A stretch of 64,000 nt of DNA from Latrodectus hesperus (Eukaryota > Arthropoda > Arachnida > Araneae > Theridiidae). The position numbers and the translations under genes are program-made. Positions 48,930 through 61,800 of this stretch are shown one piece after another (positions within the stretch are counted from its first letter, which is position 1; the number at the start of each line of letters is the position of its first letter). The notes under the pieces were generated by a model. That model was not told the DNA's origin. It saw nothing but the letters and a program-made list of their open reading frames with translations, and did not search any database. The stretch covers positions 7,249,792-7,313,791 of the forward strand of contig CM075852.1 in the NCBI GenBank assembly GCA_037975125.1, read 5' to 3'.

Positions 48930-49663
48930 TTTTCACATATTTCATTTTTCTATACTCTCAAATTTCCTTTACGAACTAGTGGAAAAATTAAGCTTTTAAA
49001 ATTATAACGTTGTCATTGAAAAATAATATTAATTAATTTGTTTTTCCAAATGTAACTCAATAAAAAAGAAATAATCATATCTGGTAATCTAGAAGAAAAG
49101 TTCATCGAAAATTTTGTCCATTCATTTCATTTAATTTATTCATTATCTTCGCACATTTTTATCAACAATTTACCTGATAGAAATTAATGAAATAATATTG
49201 TTAAGTTGTATCCAGTACTTAGAAAGAAGATTATTTATTTTTGCAGATCAATATAATTTTGGAATTTTAATCTAACATTCCTTTAATTATTAATAATAAG
49301 TATATAAAATACTTAGGTATTTTACTATTAAATCCTAAATATATTATATATTTAGTATATTAGTTTAAAACCTTAATTATCTATTAGCAAATCAAGTTAA
49401 TAAAAATTTCCTTAATTCCATCTGTCAAGTTAATGAAATCACTATTAAGCATTTCCCACCATAACTGATATTTAACTTTACATGAATACTTGCTATAATA
49501 AGTCATTTACTCATTATTTATTTTGAAAATCGGTTTACCTAATTTGCTTATCGGCAATAAAATATTTTGAATTGTACATTATTTTGGCTTAAGTCTGAAA
49601 TGTTAGATTTTAAAAGAATATGGATTTTTTTAAAATACCATTTATTAAATATGCATTGTGAAT

Positions 49664-49905
49664 GGCAACATTAGGGTGAATTAATAGTATAGATTGACAT
49701 GATAAATGTTGATACATGTTTCAAATAAGGATAAAATAGTACTTTCAGTATGTTCACTTTTCTCACTAATATAATATTGTGAATATAATATTATATTGCG
49801 ATTGGCAACATTAGAGTGAATTAATAGTAAACTAACATGATAAATGTTGATATATGCTTTACATGAAAGATAAAGTATTACTATCAGTCTATTCACTTTT
49901 CTTAC
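49664..49905. repeat. Tandem duplication, 140-bp period
   Basis: The unit starting GGCAACATTAGGGTGAATTA at 49664 recurs at 49804. The copies have diverged by roughly 20 percent by eye. The short minus-strand frame across it is not a gene. Confidence 0.85.
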
Positions 49906-50416
49906 AATGGCAAATAGGAAAGTCTAAATTGTAAGGAGAGCACTATCTATCACATCTGCTCAGTAAGCTCTAAGCGGAATAGATATACTTTCAAAAAATT
50001 GGTTTTATAAGAATGAATAATAAGCTGCTGACTAATATCTTAAAAAATGTTTTAAAAAAATTTTCAAACCAAACTTATATAATTAGTGAATTTTCGAAGA
50101 GACATATTTTTTATTAGTATTTAATATATACTTATCTAACATTTTTCGTACTTTCAAAATTTAAATACAAATATTTGTTCATTAATTGTAAAACTTTAGT
50201 TTATTATAACGTCTTTTATGAGATTAAAATGAAATAACTTTTAGAAATTTATATTATAATTCGATAAAACGAATAGATACATATAATTTGGCATTATTTC
50301 ATTTGAGTGTTGTTATTTTTCATTGTCATAAATATATTTACTTAAAAATGATATTTCTCAAAATATTTCAAGAATTTTACCATTCAAGGAGATGAATTTT
50401 AATTTCGCTGAATTGT
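49906..50416. other. AT-rich non-coding DNA
   Basis: Nothing assignable. Confidence 0.5.
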
Positions 50417-50429
50417 AAGACAAAGTGAT

Positions 50430-50993
50430 ACAAGGTTCGTCTTTTGTTCCCATTGGTCCAGAACCTTTTCGTGGGATCAATTTGAAGACCGCAAAAACCA
50501 ATGTTCGCAGATGGGAAAAACGGAAGATGTATGAAGCTTGGCTCAAATCTCCTGGTCAAACCCACGCTAAAGGTATGATCTGTAGGTCATCAGCGAGGAT
50601 TTCCTATGAAATTCTTAGATGCTCTAGGCAGAAGATACGTTTAATCGTAGGCTTCATAACTGGGCACTACTATTTCAGAAAACATCTCCATAAAATGGGA
50701 CTGTTTCAGCAAGACCCTATCTGCAGGAAATGTCTTACGCAAGAGGAAACGGCCAAGCATATCATTTACGAATGCGAGGCTCTTGCCCTCACTAGATTAA
50801 CTTCTTTAGGCATCATCCATACTAGAGAGTTACACCTAAACTCCATTAAAGGGTTATCGGACTTTATTAATAAAGTGGGTGATCCGAGCAAATGGAACTA
50901 AGAAACATTGGGTTTGGAGTTAACAGTACAAAATGCTGATAAAAGCAGAGGTGCTCAATGACATACAAACCCAACTCGAAGAAGAAGAAGAAG
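50430..50993 (+). mobile_element. 5'-truncated LINE with GAA tail
   Basis: An open frame runs from the truncation point to TAA at 50899-50901. It encodes the region after reverse transcriptase: GPEPFRGINL, an RLIVGFITGHYYFRKHLHKM segment, then a CxxC-H-C knuckle (CRKC...AKHIIYEC). About 75 nt of 3' UTR and (GAA)n follow. A perfect 13-bp target duplication AAGACAAAGTGAT flanks it (50417-50429 and 50994-51006). The intact frame suggests a recent insertion. It is a different family from the CAA-tailed LINEs. Confidence 0.9.
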
Positions 50994-51006
50994 AAGACAA
51001 AGTGAT

Positions 51007-51342
51007 GCGAGAATGTGAATGCAAATAATGGATGGACGCAACTATTCAACAGGGCGATGCAGTAGGCAACTATTGGGTCAGGCAGCCCTTGCAGCTCTCT
51101 GCAACCCGACATCAACCAGTCCTATGGTCCGCTCCATCTGAGCTAAAGTATCCAACTTCTTATCCATCCACCAAGAATGGAACAGAAGAAAATGCGGTGG
51201 GGATATTGGTGATCCTCTCCATTTCATCACGGATTGTCCATTAACTGCTTCCTGCCACGCCCAGATGGATAGTGACATGGAAGAAAGAAATCCTCAACAA
51301 TAAAATCTCCAGGTTCAACCAATTTGTGGTCTTTCTAATCAC
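51007..51342 (+). pseudogene. LINE C-terminal fragment
   Basis: Frames CGGDIGDPLHFITDCPLTAS and, shifted, WKKEILNNKISRFNQF match the zinc knuckle and C-terminus of a LINE ORF2, ending at a stop near 51342. At least one frameshift separates them. It directly follows the target duplication of the GAA-tailed LINE. Confidence 0.65.
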
Positions 51343-51699
51343 TTAAAATATATGTGTGCTTGTGAGGTATTACTCAATATTAGGTTATAATATTAGATTT
51401 TCTATCATTTGCATATTTAGTGCTATATTTGATTTAATGATTAATTTATATAATTTTCAAAATACGAATATTGTGCATCATTGATCAAGCAACTGAAATC
51501 CAGATTTCATTAAAAAATTTTTAATTTGGGACGACTAAAATAAAGTTCTTGATAAAAGAAAATTAAAAATGTATATAAAATTAATTGTAGATCTAATGAA
51601 ACATTCAGTGTCGTTCAATAACTATTTCATTCTGAATCATGAAATTTTAGATTACAATGTTTAAATATTTGTAGTATGTGGTGTAAAAATGTTTGTGCT

Positions 51700-52989
51700 T
51701 ATATTATTTTTATTCTGCCGGTTGTAGAGCATGGTTGTATGTGAAAATGTATGCTTACATTTCGGCACTGCAGGCGGACAGCCTATTCGCGAAGACAGTG
51801 TAAGGCTATGAAGCTTCATCTGCGTGAAAAAAACATCACAGGGATATCACTGTAACCCCTATCGGGCCGGGAAAACACAATCGTTCCAGTAGCCGTGCTT
51901 AGACCAGACGGGTTGCTGAACTGCATGACCAATGACATGGTGAGTCCTTCTAAGGACTGTTTGTTCGACACCGGAACCAACCAGGCGAACCTCTCCATCA
52001 ACCCAACGTGTATGTCACACTTCCCATGTTTACTAAACCAATTAAAATCACATCACAAAGCCTGGGAGTTAAGTGAGGCCCATGCAGTGAGCGTCACTTT
52101 TACATGTGCAGGTTGGTGTCACGTGCCTTCAAGGGGGACTTTGTGGGAAAATGGGCACATGCAACTAAAGGGAAACCTAGAAAACTTCTAGCACCTACCC
52201 CGAGATGACTAGCAACTCGACTGCTGTTCCAGGGAGGATCATAGTCCACACTTTGGCTACTAATTTTTAATCTAAGTGTTTGCCGGTTCCTCTTCTTGTC
52301 TGGAGAACCAAGAAAAGTCTAGTCTTCGGCATGTCTCTGTAGTTTTGCGTTTGGTGGTCACAGTTTGACGATGCCAGTCCATGAAGTTGTAAAGTTGGTT
52401 ACCTACATGGTTTGAAATCTTACTCGCAGATTTTCCGTCCACGCGTGATGGTGCTCCACTCCTCTTGTACAGAAGTTACTGTATTTTGGAGCTGAGCAGG
52501 CACTCACTTGTCACTAGTATGGTAGTCGTTAGCCGTCTGAGAAACTACTACGCTATGTATTAGTATGCTTACTGGTGGAAGTTCCATTTCCAAGAGTCTC
52601 TAGGCGATCACTTTAACATGAACAAGCACTGCACTAAAGTTCGTGAGGGACCAGTTCAAGGCTGTCGTCACCATTCAGGCTCGATCATTTCTTCTTTGTT
52701 TGAATTTGTCATATTCGACATTGAAATGAATCTGATTGCACGAGATTAAGTTTCCTTCTGTTTCTCAGCTGTCCTCAGCAGTTGAGCTCTATTGCTTCGT
52801 CCCATCTGACACTTGTTACTTTCTCCTCTGTTGGGTTAAGTTTCTCTTCAATTAGGTAAGTCGTGCCTGTTCTTCAAGATGGTGAGAGCTGCGATTTTGT
52901 TTGTGTAAATGTGTTTTGGTGTCCTTGTAATCCTCAATTAGGTAAGGTGTGTCTTCTTGTTTGTATGTGCTGTGTCAGTGAGCACAGGG
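51700..52989. other. Less AT-rich block, probably transposon-derived, unclassified
   Basis: The base composition is clearly richer in G and C than the flanks. A 98-codon plus-strand frame (51895-52191) has no recognised domain. It may be the untranslated part of the LINE relic to its right or an unrelated element. I found no long terminal repeats. Confidence 0.4.
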
Positions 52990-53345
52990 AAATGATTAAT
53001 CGTTTTTCTTAATTTCTTAATCATCGAAATTAATTTATTTTGCGCTGTATTATTTGTTAATATTAAATCGTTTTACGAGAGGAGTTTTTCGTCTGGGGTT
53101 TTATTAAGATGCAGTGATGATGTCAGGGGGCAGTCAAACGCGTAATGTTGTGGATTTCCTTATTCTCCACATATGCAATCTGCTGTTTGGCTTTTCCCAG
53201 CCTAAGAACAAAGCTGCGGAATTCCCCATGGCCTATGAAAAATTGGGTGCATTGCTGCTGACCGACCAGTCGCTTTGTGTTCACTTTTGAAACGAAGTAA
53301 TGTGAGTATCTACCCGTATGTGCTAAGTCCCACTCTAGTTGCCCC
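52990..53345 (-). pseudogene. LINE C-terminal fragment
   Basis: On the minus strand GHGEFRSFVLRLGKAK is followed in another frame by CICGE-x-GNPQHYAFDCPLT and then NTAQNKLISMIKKLRKTINH. This matches the C-terminus of a LINE ORF2 of the same type as 51007-51342. Frameshifts and stops are present. Confidence 0.65.
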
Positions 53346-56282
53346 TAATTTAGCATCAATGGTAATTAAAGTGGATCACAAAGAGCGCCTGTTTACATTT
53401 GTGAAACACAGCATTATCCTAACATAGTCGACATTTTAATGGGAACTACATGGGCTACATTCTGAAAGATTTGTTCTCATTATTTTTATACCTGGCTAAA
53501 ATTTTCGCTTATTTTCAAGTTACTAAATATTAAATAAGCCATCACAAATTAATAATACATGGAAGATGTTTTACTTATGATGATCGATAGCATTTAGATA
53601 AATGACGCTTCATTAAAAGTAGCATCGTATTTTTTAAAACCATTATAATTGAATCTCCAGGGACCACCATTCTAAATTACCCTTTCTTTATAATCCCTCC
53701 AAACTCTAACAAACAATTATTAGAAAAGAGAAATATGTAACTTTTCAGGTTTCAGAATTAAACAAATTTTTCTAGAAAAAGGTCATAAATTCCTTCCTCC
53801 TTCTCCATATTCTCAAAACAAAGATAATACCAAAAACAAAATTTGGCACTGCAAATATTTTCTAAAAATTGACTGCCTAAAAACAAAATACAAATGTAGA
53901 AACTAATAAAACACTCCATTCCCCAAAAGACTTCATATATTTTTATTTTTTATTCACTTGTGTTTGAAAACAGAGAAATACAGTTTGCTATAATTAAAAA
54001 GGTAATAAACAAAACGAAGGGAAACTTTTTTTCACCATTTTATCAGTTACGTAACATTAAAAATCCCTAGTGACTGCTTTAGCGAAATGAATTTTATAAA
54101 AAAAAAGGAGCAACTTGGCGAGTTTAATTTCCACAGCAGTCAAGAAGCCTGCCTCGGAGCTACATGAACACGCCATTTGGTGTTTATTTTTCAAAATAAA
54201 ATGGACCAACTCTGCCAATGTGAGAGATAACATAATAATGCATCTGCTATGTGCGAAAAAAGAACAAAATAAACGTCGTGTCATTAGAAGAATTGTTTTT
54301 ATCTGTCACCTGCGTCTCTGCTTGTTTTCAGTTATGGCTCGAGTTTGTAATGCAGAGAACAACTTCGTGACAAAATAACTTTTTTTTATATCTTAAATTC
54401 AAATATTTGTTATTCGTTTCTAAAGAACATCAAACATTATATTATTTTTGTTTAAACTTTATCTGTAAGTGACACATATAACTTTTTTAAATTAATTTTT
54501 ATGTCAATATAATATTAGAATTGTAAGAACAGTGATTTAGATAATATATTTATCAGTTTTTAAAATTTTTTAAAATAAATTTTACTTTTTTTGTTTTTAA
54601 GTATATTGATTTTATTAAAATATAAAAATAATTAGTGTACTTACATTTCAATAACTTTTCAAAACGAGGATTAAAGGATTTTTTTATTTTATTATAAAAA
54701 CTTTAAATATAGAGTTAATCATAGCAATTTTAATATATTTATTCAGCATTTTATATGAAGAAAGAACAACAAGAAAATTGTGGGAGTCTTTACAATAAAC
54801 GATAGATTTTTCTTTAATTGTAAAATTAATTTTCAACACTTAACGATACATCGTATGATAAACTGAATAGTAGGTTCTACAGATGCAAGTTAAAGTATAT
54901 TGACCGTGAATTGCAATCATCTTTATATTTAATCATATGATGTATTTTGTTTACAAACTAATTCTATTATTGCAGTTTTCCATTATATTTTTCTCACCAT
55001 CAATTAATATTCGCAAGAATTTATTTTATTCTCTATCACAAAAAGAAGCACGAAATTCGGAATGTTGATGTGTTTTTATGAGTTGTTAGAATGATCAGCA
55101 TTTCTTTTTCATGAATAATGATAACTTGATGCAGAGAGATTTTAAATTGATCACCTGAGAAGCGAATGCGTATCGGAAAATATTGCGTTTGATACATTTC
55201 ATTGAACACATTTGGTGAAACTACACTGCAATTACATGAGTCTTGGCAGCAGAAGACCAGATAAAAAAAGGTAGATGACCTAATGGCTTAGAAAATCTCA
55301 GGGGTCCAAATGTGTGTGGGAATCAAACTATCAGAAGAGACCCTTATGACATTAAAATTGCTGTCATCTTCAGTTTTACACATTAGTTTGCATGGATTTG
55401 AGAGTACCAATTACGTCCTGTATAAAACTTAATAACTTTGATGTTTGATCTTTGTCGCCACTAAATCAATTCTCATATTCTTCCAATAAAGGTACATATT
55501 TTCTTTATTGGTTTTTATTTGTGATGCATCTAATGGTATCCGATTACAGTAATACAATCGTTATTAATAAGTTTCACTTTTCTATATTTAAATACGACAA
55601 CTGCATTCATGTGTAAGGACATAAAAGTCAATAATCAATCAAGAATATTTTAATATATCACATTTATCTACTTAACCAAAATCATCAAGTCTTATTTACC
55701 AATATAAGACGATAGAAATTAGTGCCTTTGTTTCTATTGATACATAATGTCTTAACTTCCAAAAAATTGACAAAGCACGAAAATGAGTTGAATTCATGGT
55801 GCCTAAAGTATAATGATTTTACATTTCTACCAACAGGGCGTCTACCACCCTGTTCATTTCTCAAGGTATTATAATGTAAATATTTTAATAAATAAACGTA
55901 TTATTTCCAAATCTCAATTACAGATTCACATCACTGAAATTTATATTAAATTTATTGCTACATCTTAAGAATAAGAGAAAGTCTTCCATAAATTAATATG
56001 CATTGCTTCTGTGAAAAGATAAAAAGTACTTTGACAGAATTTTAGCTATAAAAATTATTTTTATTCAATTTAATATTAATTTTATAGACAAAAATAACTT
56101 CGCTAAATGAATCTGAAGCTAATTTTATTTTAATTAAATATCATATTTAAAATACATATTTTTCTATTCATTAAAATATCATTTATCCCATTTACAAAAA
56201 ATTCCTTATTATGTTCAACATTTTAAATACAGAAAAATAAATATTCAAATTATACATTTTAAATTTCAAATATATACAATCC
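53346..56282. other. AT-rich non-coding DNA with two less AT-rich patches
   Basis: Patches at 54060-54370 and 55240-55420 lack recognisable coding content. The second has a weak box B-like TAGTTTGATTCCC on the minus strand but no box A. Confidence 0.45.
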
Positions 56283-57790
56283 AGTCACATTAATGTGACC
56301 ATCACGTACTTCCGACATAGACTTTAATTAACCAATCACAGAAGGGAATTGGCTGAACAGTGGAATTGAGTATATATAAAGAGTGCGTGAGGACTTCGGA
56401 AAACATTTTAACCGTTGGCGTAATGTAGAAATGACGCGATTTATCCGACGTCCAAAAGCAGTATGATCACTGGCTTTCGGGTAAAGGGTGTATGCATTTC
56501 AGAAGCCGCTAAGTTTGTCAACTGATCGCATGATGCCGTAGTAAAACTATGCCGTATATGACAAAGTGGGACAGTCCAAAATCAGCGACGTGGCAAATGT
56601 AGGGCACCACGAGCCCTAGATGACATAGGTGAATGGCAGCTACGGAGATGTGTTCGGGTGATAGATGAACTACCGTTGAGCAGCTGAGTACCCAGATGAT
56701 CCAAAGAGCTACAAACTACTTGCAAACTACTGTTCACCTTAAACGTTGCTGGCTGCCGTAGCAGACATCTGGTTTATGCATCTACATTGATTACTCTTCA
56801 TTGGCGATGAAAGCTGCAATTTGCTTGCGAGTACAGCAAATGCACGTCCACTGAGTGGTGACAGATAACACTCAATGATGAATGACGTTTTCATGGATAG
56901 CTAGAACAAGTGTAACTGGACCATAAAACTTTTAAGCATTTCTAGATGTATGGTGTGTATGTATTTCTAGCATTTCATTTTCAAGCATGTGTATGTATTT
57001 AAGCATTTCTAGATGTATGATGTATATTTCTAGACAACCTTGGAAAAATGATATGGTGAACAGAAGGAGAAGCTGAGTGAAAGAGGCCGAAGGGTATCGA
57101 AGTGGATTGGGGTAAAAAGTGAACATCTGCAGCAAAACATACCATACAGTTGAATCAGAATCTGCATTATCCAGTGCCATTGGTTATAGTTACACAATAC
57201 CTTGGAAATGCCGTGAATGTTTTGCTAATGCAAAACATTTACGGCATTTCCAAGGCATTTGTCACAGATATTAAAACCAAAATGCGTCTTTAGTGGTGTC
57301 ACACTCACAAAACTTGATCACTTGTTAAGTAGAGGAAAATAAAATGGTCTGGCGAATTGTTTTTCAGACTCTTATCTATAACAAGACGGGTGCACATTTG
57401 GAAGACATTTGCACAAGTGAGTAATCGTGATTGTCGCATTTCATCTGTCATGGATGAAAGTTGATCAGTCATGATATGGCCAACCCTACCAGAATTTTTG
57501 ATGCCTCATTCATCAGGCTAAAATAAGCGCCACTTTAGCGAAGGATAAAGAAAATTTAGCTAACTATGTCTATCCTTATATATAAACTTTGTTTTCTATA
57601 AGAGATAAATTATTCAATGCAGTGGGACTTGTTAAGTCATAATTTGATGAACACGATGATGACGTTAAACATCTTTTTTCGACCACAGAGTTACCCGATA
57701 TAAGTGAACACTTATGGTATATTTTAGAACGTTCTATACGGAATCGATATCCTCTACCAACATATCCAAGCATTTGCAAAAGATTTCCAT
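56283..57790 (+). mobile_element. Decayed Tc1-like DNA transposon
   Basis: The left end CAGTCACATTAATGTGACC contains a perfect 16-bp palindrome (56284-56299), which I recall as a terminus of one Tc1-like group. Broken frames then read like a Tc1 transposase: ISEAAKFVN near 56495, RRGKCRAPRALDD near 56590, LQFACEYSK and ITLNDE near 56820-56880 (first Asp region), and EHLWYILERSIRNRYPLPT near 57706, holding the Glu region. No frame is continuous. The right terminus is not identifiable. Confidence 0.75.
57200..57255. repeat. 26-bp hairpin, 4-nt loop, inside the Tc1-like relic
   Basis: Arms 57200-57225 and 57230-57255 pair with a single mismatch around TAAT. It lies in a part of the relic where transposase sequence is not recognisable. 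Confidence 0.9.
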
Positions 57791-59352
57791 GAAATAAATG
57801 TATAATTCAGTACAAGTAAACAGATCATATTTTAGCATTTTGGCCATACATTAAGAATTTAGCAGTTTTGTGTCACTTTGTCTCTATATGTTTGTCTTCT
57901 TTAAATTGCAAGTATTGATCAAATTAGTCCTCATGTCCAAAAGTCAAACTCTGGAAAACAAGCAAATACAAGTGAATAGTAAAAATAGATCTGTCAACTA
58001 AAGCGAGAATTATTATTAAATTTCAAGAAAACTTATTGAATATTTTGCTCAAAAAATTTTCTTTATCCATACTTTAAATATTATTGTAAAAAATCTTAAT
58101 TTTTATAGTTTATATATTATAGTTAAATTATAATTAAATCTATAGTGTTTAGTAATAAATGGCAATTTTCAATGCTCCATTTATTATAATTACATACCAA
58201 ATATGAAGAATGATAAGCAATATATTTCACTATCTTAATGATTCTTAATTATTGTCAAAAAAGCAATTTATCTTTTACAAAGTAAATTAATTATATATTG
58301 TAAAATAATAGAGTGATTTTAATTTCAAAGAAGGTTCTCATTTGTGTAATTTTCTTATTCGGATTTTTGTTTTATGGAAAATTTAAATACATATAAGTCT
58401 ATTTAAATTGTAAACTATTTCTTCATAAATACTTTGAAAATGTTAGAAAAATTGTATTTTTGTGTAACAGATACATCATTCCTAAAGAAAAAAAGAATGT
58501 GTAATCTACAGTAAAAAAATAAAGAATATCTTATATCTTTACTTTTCAACATAAATTTCAATTAAAAATGATCAAGATTTTTTTTAATAAAATAGAAAAT
58601 TTAAGTTAAATGTCCTTAGAGGATTCTTCAAAAAATCGGCACACATTTTATAACGTAAGCAGTTCAATTTTGATAGTTTATAACATCAGTGAAAAATGAC
58701 CTCTCTCTTGTAATTATCACCTCATAGTAATTATTTGAATACAACTACATTCACTAATATACAACTACATTCAGTCTGCTAAGAGAAATTTTAAGTAACT
58801 TTATTATTCTCTTTTATAAAAACATAGAATACGAAACAAATAAAACTTATATGACTAAACAAGAATGAGTAAAAAGATTGTTAATTTTTCACTTATTAAC
58901 TGAGTAAAACAACACGAAGTGTATTTTAATTTAATGATCTAACCTTTCCAAAACTGAAGAAATTCGCAATATAAATTTTGATGTTACTTTTTAATTATAA
59001 GAAAAGATAAATACATTTTTGGTTCGTATTTTACAATGGCTTAAGTATTGCATTGTACAAAATGCTTTAGCAGAGTTGCTTTGACTTTCATATTAAATTA
59101 AGAAGAAGTCTTAAGAAGAAGACATCTTCCCCTGGATTATCCTTTGGTGAAATAAGAGGAATAAAATACCTTCCACTGACCAACAAGCAAAAAGTTCAAT
59201 CTTTTAGGAAGCTTTGGCAACTATTCTCTTAAATGAGTAGCGCAACATTTGTACAGATTGAGAGTTAAATACCGCAAGGGAATGAAAATATAACCCGATG
59301 GCTATCGAAGATACAAGAGCTATCCTCACTTGAACTCTCTCCCGACCATATA
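57791..59352. other. AT-rich non-coding DNA, no gene seen
   Basis: A patch at 59100-59340 is less AT-rich, without recognisable content. A short duplication ACAACTACATTCA occurs at about 58740-58772. Confidence 0.5.
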
Positions 59353-60852
59353 CACTCATGCCCATAATTTAAGGATAATTCAGAATCACACAGAAATTGA
59401 ACACAAAAATAAAAATTTCACATGTAGAATTATCACACACATCTTAAAGAATAATATGCAAATTACAAGAAACCACTATATGACGCCGATAGTACGTCAC
59501 AATGACGACAGTGTAAGAGAGGAGTACATAAGGAATGGTTGCAAGAAAGTAAAATTGTTCACAAGCGTTTTAAAAGCCTTTCAGTGCAATAACAGCGTAG
59601 TTATGGCACAAAAGAAGCATTTGGATGATGTTTTTCGTGGTAGAATTATCGGCTGTCAGGAATGGGGATGCACTCAGCTGGAAATATTCAAGGAACTTGG
59701 AATCACCCAGAGTGTCTCGAGGCTTTGGCAACAGTTCCAATATAATGGTAATGTAAGTAGACGTTACAGCACAGGTCGCCCCCTAGTTACAATGCTGAAT
59801 GCGGACTGGTATTTAGCAGTTACTGCCAAAAGAAACAGACGGAGCACAGCATCATACCTGTCTCGTCAGCTGTCTTCAGCTACTGGTAAGACAGTTTCAA
59901 GGCAAACTGCTTTCAAACGCTTAGGGCACGTTGGTCTATATGCTCGTAGGACTGTCAGATATGTTCCACTTACCGCAACTCACTGTCGCTTGCGGTTAGC
60001 CTCAGGTGTAGAGAGCATGCATTGTGGACACTACAACAGTGATCTTGTGTGATGTTTTCCGACGAGTCCAGGTTTTGCTTTCAGTCTAATTCTCGCCGGA
60101 CTTTCATATCGAGAGGGACAAGTACCCGTTACCACCAAAAAAACACCATTGCACACCGTTACAATGGTGCAAGATTGCTCGTTTGGGAGGAATTTTTCTG
60201 GATTCCAGAACTAACCTGCATGCTCAGAATGTAACCATGACAGGTCACATCTACCGGTATGTCATTCTGGAACAACATGTATATTTTTTTCGGGGTGCCA
60301 TGGGTAAAGATTTTCTGTTTATGGATGACAACGCCCGTCTTCACCGTGCAGACATTGTAGACGAATGGCTTCAGTCGGAAGATATCACCCGTATGGACTG
60401 GCCACCATACTTACCGGACTTGAATACAATAGAGCATATGTGGGATATGTTTGGCCATAGAATTGCAGCCCTTCAACCCCCTCCCACGTCTCTACTGGAA
60501 CTTCGGAGAGCATTGCTTGATGTGTGGTGTAATATTCCCCAAGATCAGATCGATAATTTAATACTCAGCATGTCTAGGCGTTGTACTGCCAGTACGGCAT
60601 CGGTTGGGGGCATACTATGTATTAACCTTCATAAAAACCATGTTATATTGGTTTTTGTAAATGGGTTCTTTTTTTAAAATTTGTTCCAGGGAGTAAAAGT
60701 AGCAATTTTTACTAATGATGTCAAACATTTAGCAACTTTTTTGCTCTTTACCTTTTGTTTAATAAATAGACGTTACAAATAAGTCACATTTCTTTTGCTT
60801 CTGTCTCTTTCTTTGCCTGAATTTGCATTATCCTCAATTTATGGAACGAGTG
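59353..60852 (+). mobile_element. Tc1-like DNA transposon, 1.5 kb
   Basis: The left end CACTCATGCCCATAATTTAA (after TA at 59351-59352) matches, with differences, the reverse complement of the right end (CACTCGTTCCATAAATTGAG, TA at 60853-60854). Between them lies an almost continuous but frameshifted transposase. Confidence 0.8.
59603..60677 (+). pseudogene. Tc1-like transposase, two frameshifts
   Basis: Start ATG at 59603 gives MAQKKHLDDVFRGRIIGCQE with two helix-turn-helix regions (SVSRLWQQFQ, then a GRP hook in STGRPL). Near 60012 the frame changes and a TGA replaces a codon near 60030. The core resumes with MFSDESRFCF (first Asp, 60055). Near 60185 it shifts again. The third part has MDDNARLH (second Asp, 60321) and PDLNTIEHMW (Glu, near 60432), which fit DD34E. 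All three catalytic residues survive, so decay is recent. Confidence 0.9.
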
Positions 60853-61400
60853 TATTTGATTGCCTTGCCATATTGGCAAAGCTTCTCAGGATCACTTTGA
60901 ATCTCTCGCATCAACACCTCTGTTCCCCGGAAGTTATAGATGTATACAAAGCTGTCGTAGGTGGATTAATTTGGTTCCATTGCACGACTTTACTGGACAA
61001 GACAATAACAACAAGAAGGTTGAAATTAGCAAGTGAACGTTTTACTCTTTTTTCCCTTTTTGATTCTTAAATAGGCATTTACATTTGAAAACAGTTGACA
61101 AAACTGTTTTAGGTTTTATTATCGTTTCCTTGTTATGATGTAAGGAGGAAATTTTTGCTCACTTGTTAACTTCTTCATTCTACTGTGGTCAAACATAACG
61201 ATGCATAGGAAAAGTTAGGAATTAAACCAGTAACCAATTTTTGCTTAATTCAAAGTCATCCCAAATAGTTATGGAGTCTTCATATACATCTCGAATTCAA
61301 ATTGAGACTTCAGTCAATTATTTACAAACCAAATAGACCTATAAAGTAATTCATTTGCATAAGGCTTTTTTACTGAGATTTTAAATAACTATCTGTTAAA
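60853..61400 (+). other. Non-coding DNA with a possible LINE-like tail
   Basis: A frame near 60870-61020 ends near GACAATAACAACAAG, which recalls the CAA-type tails elsewhere in the window. The coding match is too weak to assign. Confidence 0.3.
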
Positions 61401-61800
61401 GAGATGCTATTTAGAAACATTATTTTTGGCTCTAAATCTAATTAGAAATAGGTATAGAAGGCTAACTGTAGACCAGTGGTTGGACATAGCTCCTCGGAGT
61501 ATACGATCCTTGGTATAGTCTTGACCACAGTTTAACAACATTTGTTTGGTTTCTTGGTTTTTGTGACGCAATGTGTCCAAAAATAGACACATAGTTGAAC
61601 AACGGAAGTTGGATATTACACTCCGCTTTCGGAATGCACGTTTGTCGGGATAGGTGCTTAGTTTTCCCCGGGTATAGTCTTTTATGATATGTGAATACGG
61701 TCGACTTCTTAAGAAAAGTTCTTCCATAAAATAACTTATGGGAGGCTAAAATGTCTTCGACTGATGGGCTGTTAGCTACACTATGTAAAAAAGATACCAA
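61401..61800. other. Less AT-rich block, unassigned
   Basis: Two overlapping minus-strand frames (106 and 112 codons) exist, but neither shows a known domain. It may be a transposon fragment or a chance frame in a GC-richer block. Confidence 0.35.

Noticed and set aside
54115..54378. 87-codon plus-strand frame as a gene
   Set aside because: No recognisable domain; an overlapping frame of similar length exists on the other strand.
55240..55420. tRNA-derived SINE
   Set aside because: Only a weak box B-like match; no box A, tail or target duplication.
61407..61800. Overlapping minus-strand frames of 106 and 112 codons as genes
   Set aside because: Neither has a recognisable domain and they occupy different frames of the same DNA; recorded only as an unassigned block.
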